From RGIG426 sp045640165 (lineage in GTDB: Bacteria; Bacillota; Clostridia; Oscillospirales; Acutalibacteraceae): 14,869 nt of DNA. How positions within the stretch are numbered: the first letter of the stretch is position 1; each line of letters begins with the position of its first letter. Location: NCBI GenBank assembly GCA_045640165.1, contig JAZUEK010000002.1, positions 1 to 14,869 on the forward strand. Direction: 5' to 3'. Shown here piece by piece: positions 14,868 through 14,869 of this stretch. The notes under the pieces are model-generated. The model had not been told where the DNA came from and did not search any database. It was given only the letters and a program-made list of their open reading frames with translations. The position numbers and the translations under genes are program-made.

Positions 14868-14869
14868 AC

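Overview
The window reads as a chromosomal segment of a moderately GC-rich Gram-positive anaerobe of the class Clostridia, probably a gut-type Oscillospiraceae/Ruminococcaceae relative. The reasons are the ylxM-ffh-rpsP-khpA gene order, strong AAAGGAG-type ribosome binding sites, sigma-A promoters with TATAAT -10 boxes, a secreted dockerin-bearing enzyme, meso-diaminopimelate dehydrogenase, and citramalate synthase. The taxonomic placement is inference. I recognise no phage, integrase, transposase or CRISPR array. Most of the window is ordinary housekeeping sequence.

Layout. 1-126: a large nested palindrome, probably a repeat element that also terminates the first gene. 168-4015 (minus strand): a secreted purple-acid-phosphatase-like metallophosphoesterase with a dockerin, meso-DAP dehydrogenase (ddh), and a histidine-phosphatase-family protein that seems to lack its second catalytic histidine. 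4126-4818 (plus strand): an XRE-family regulator with its own promoter. 4881-6429 (minus): a two-gene unit of a RimK-like ATP-grasp ligase and a six-helix membrane protein of unknown function. 6491-9127 (minus): a complete transcription unit, strong promoter > ylxM > ffh > rpsP > khpA > terminator, for the signal recognition particle and ribosome. 9180-11637 (plus): glycogen/starch phosphorylase with its own promoter, divergent from the ylxM operon. 11651-11684: a shared bidirectional terminator. 11695-13322 (minus): citramalate synthase and its promoter. 13359-13433: a small paired-palindrome element. 13461-14711 (minus): a CPA2-type cation/proton antiporter. 14746-14867 (minus): tRNA-Thr(CGU) with its terminator and -10 box.

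How the genes work together. Ffh and YlxM serve co-translational membrane targeting; S16 and KhpA serve ribosome assembly and RNA binding. GlgP mobilises storage glucan. CimA feeds isoleucine synthesis from pyruvate and acetyl-CoA. Ddh makes meso-DAP for peptidoglycan and lysine. The rest is secretion, transport and regulation. Five of the 13 genes start with GTG or TTG.

I see no convincing new multi-gene system. The items most worth checking are the two palindromic elements (5-126 and 13359-13433), the inverted repeat that encloses the ddh -10 box, the degenerate histidine phosphatase, and the uncharacterised ATP-grasp/membrane-protein pair.
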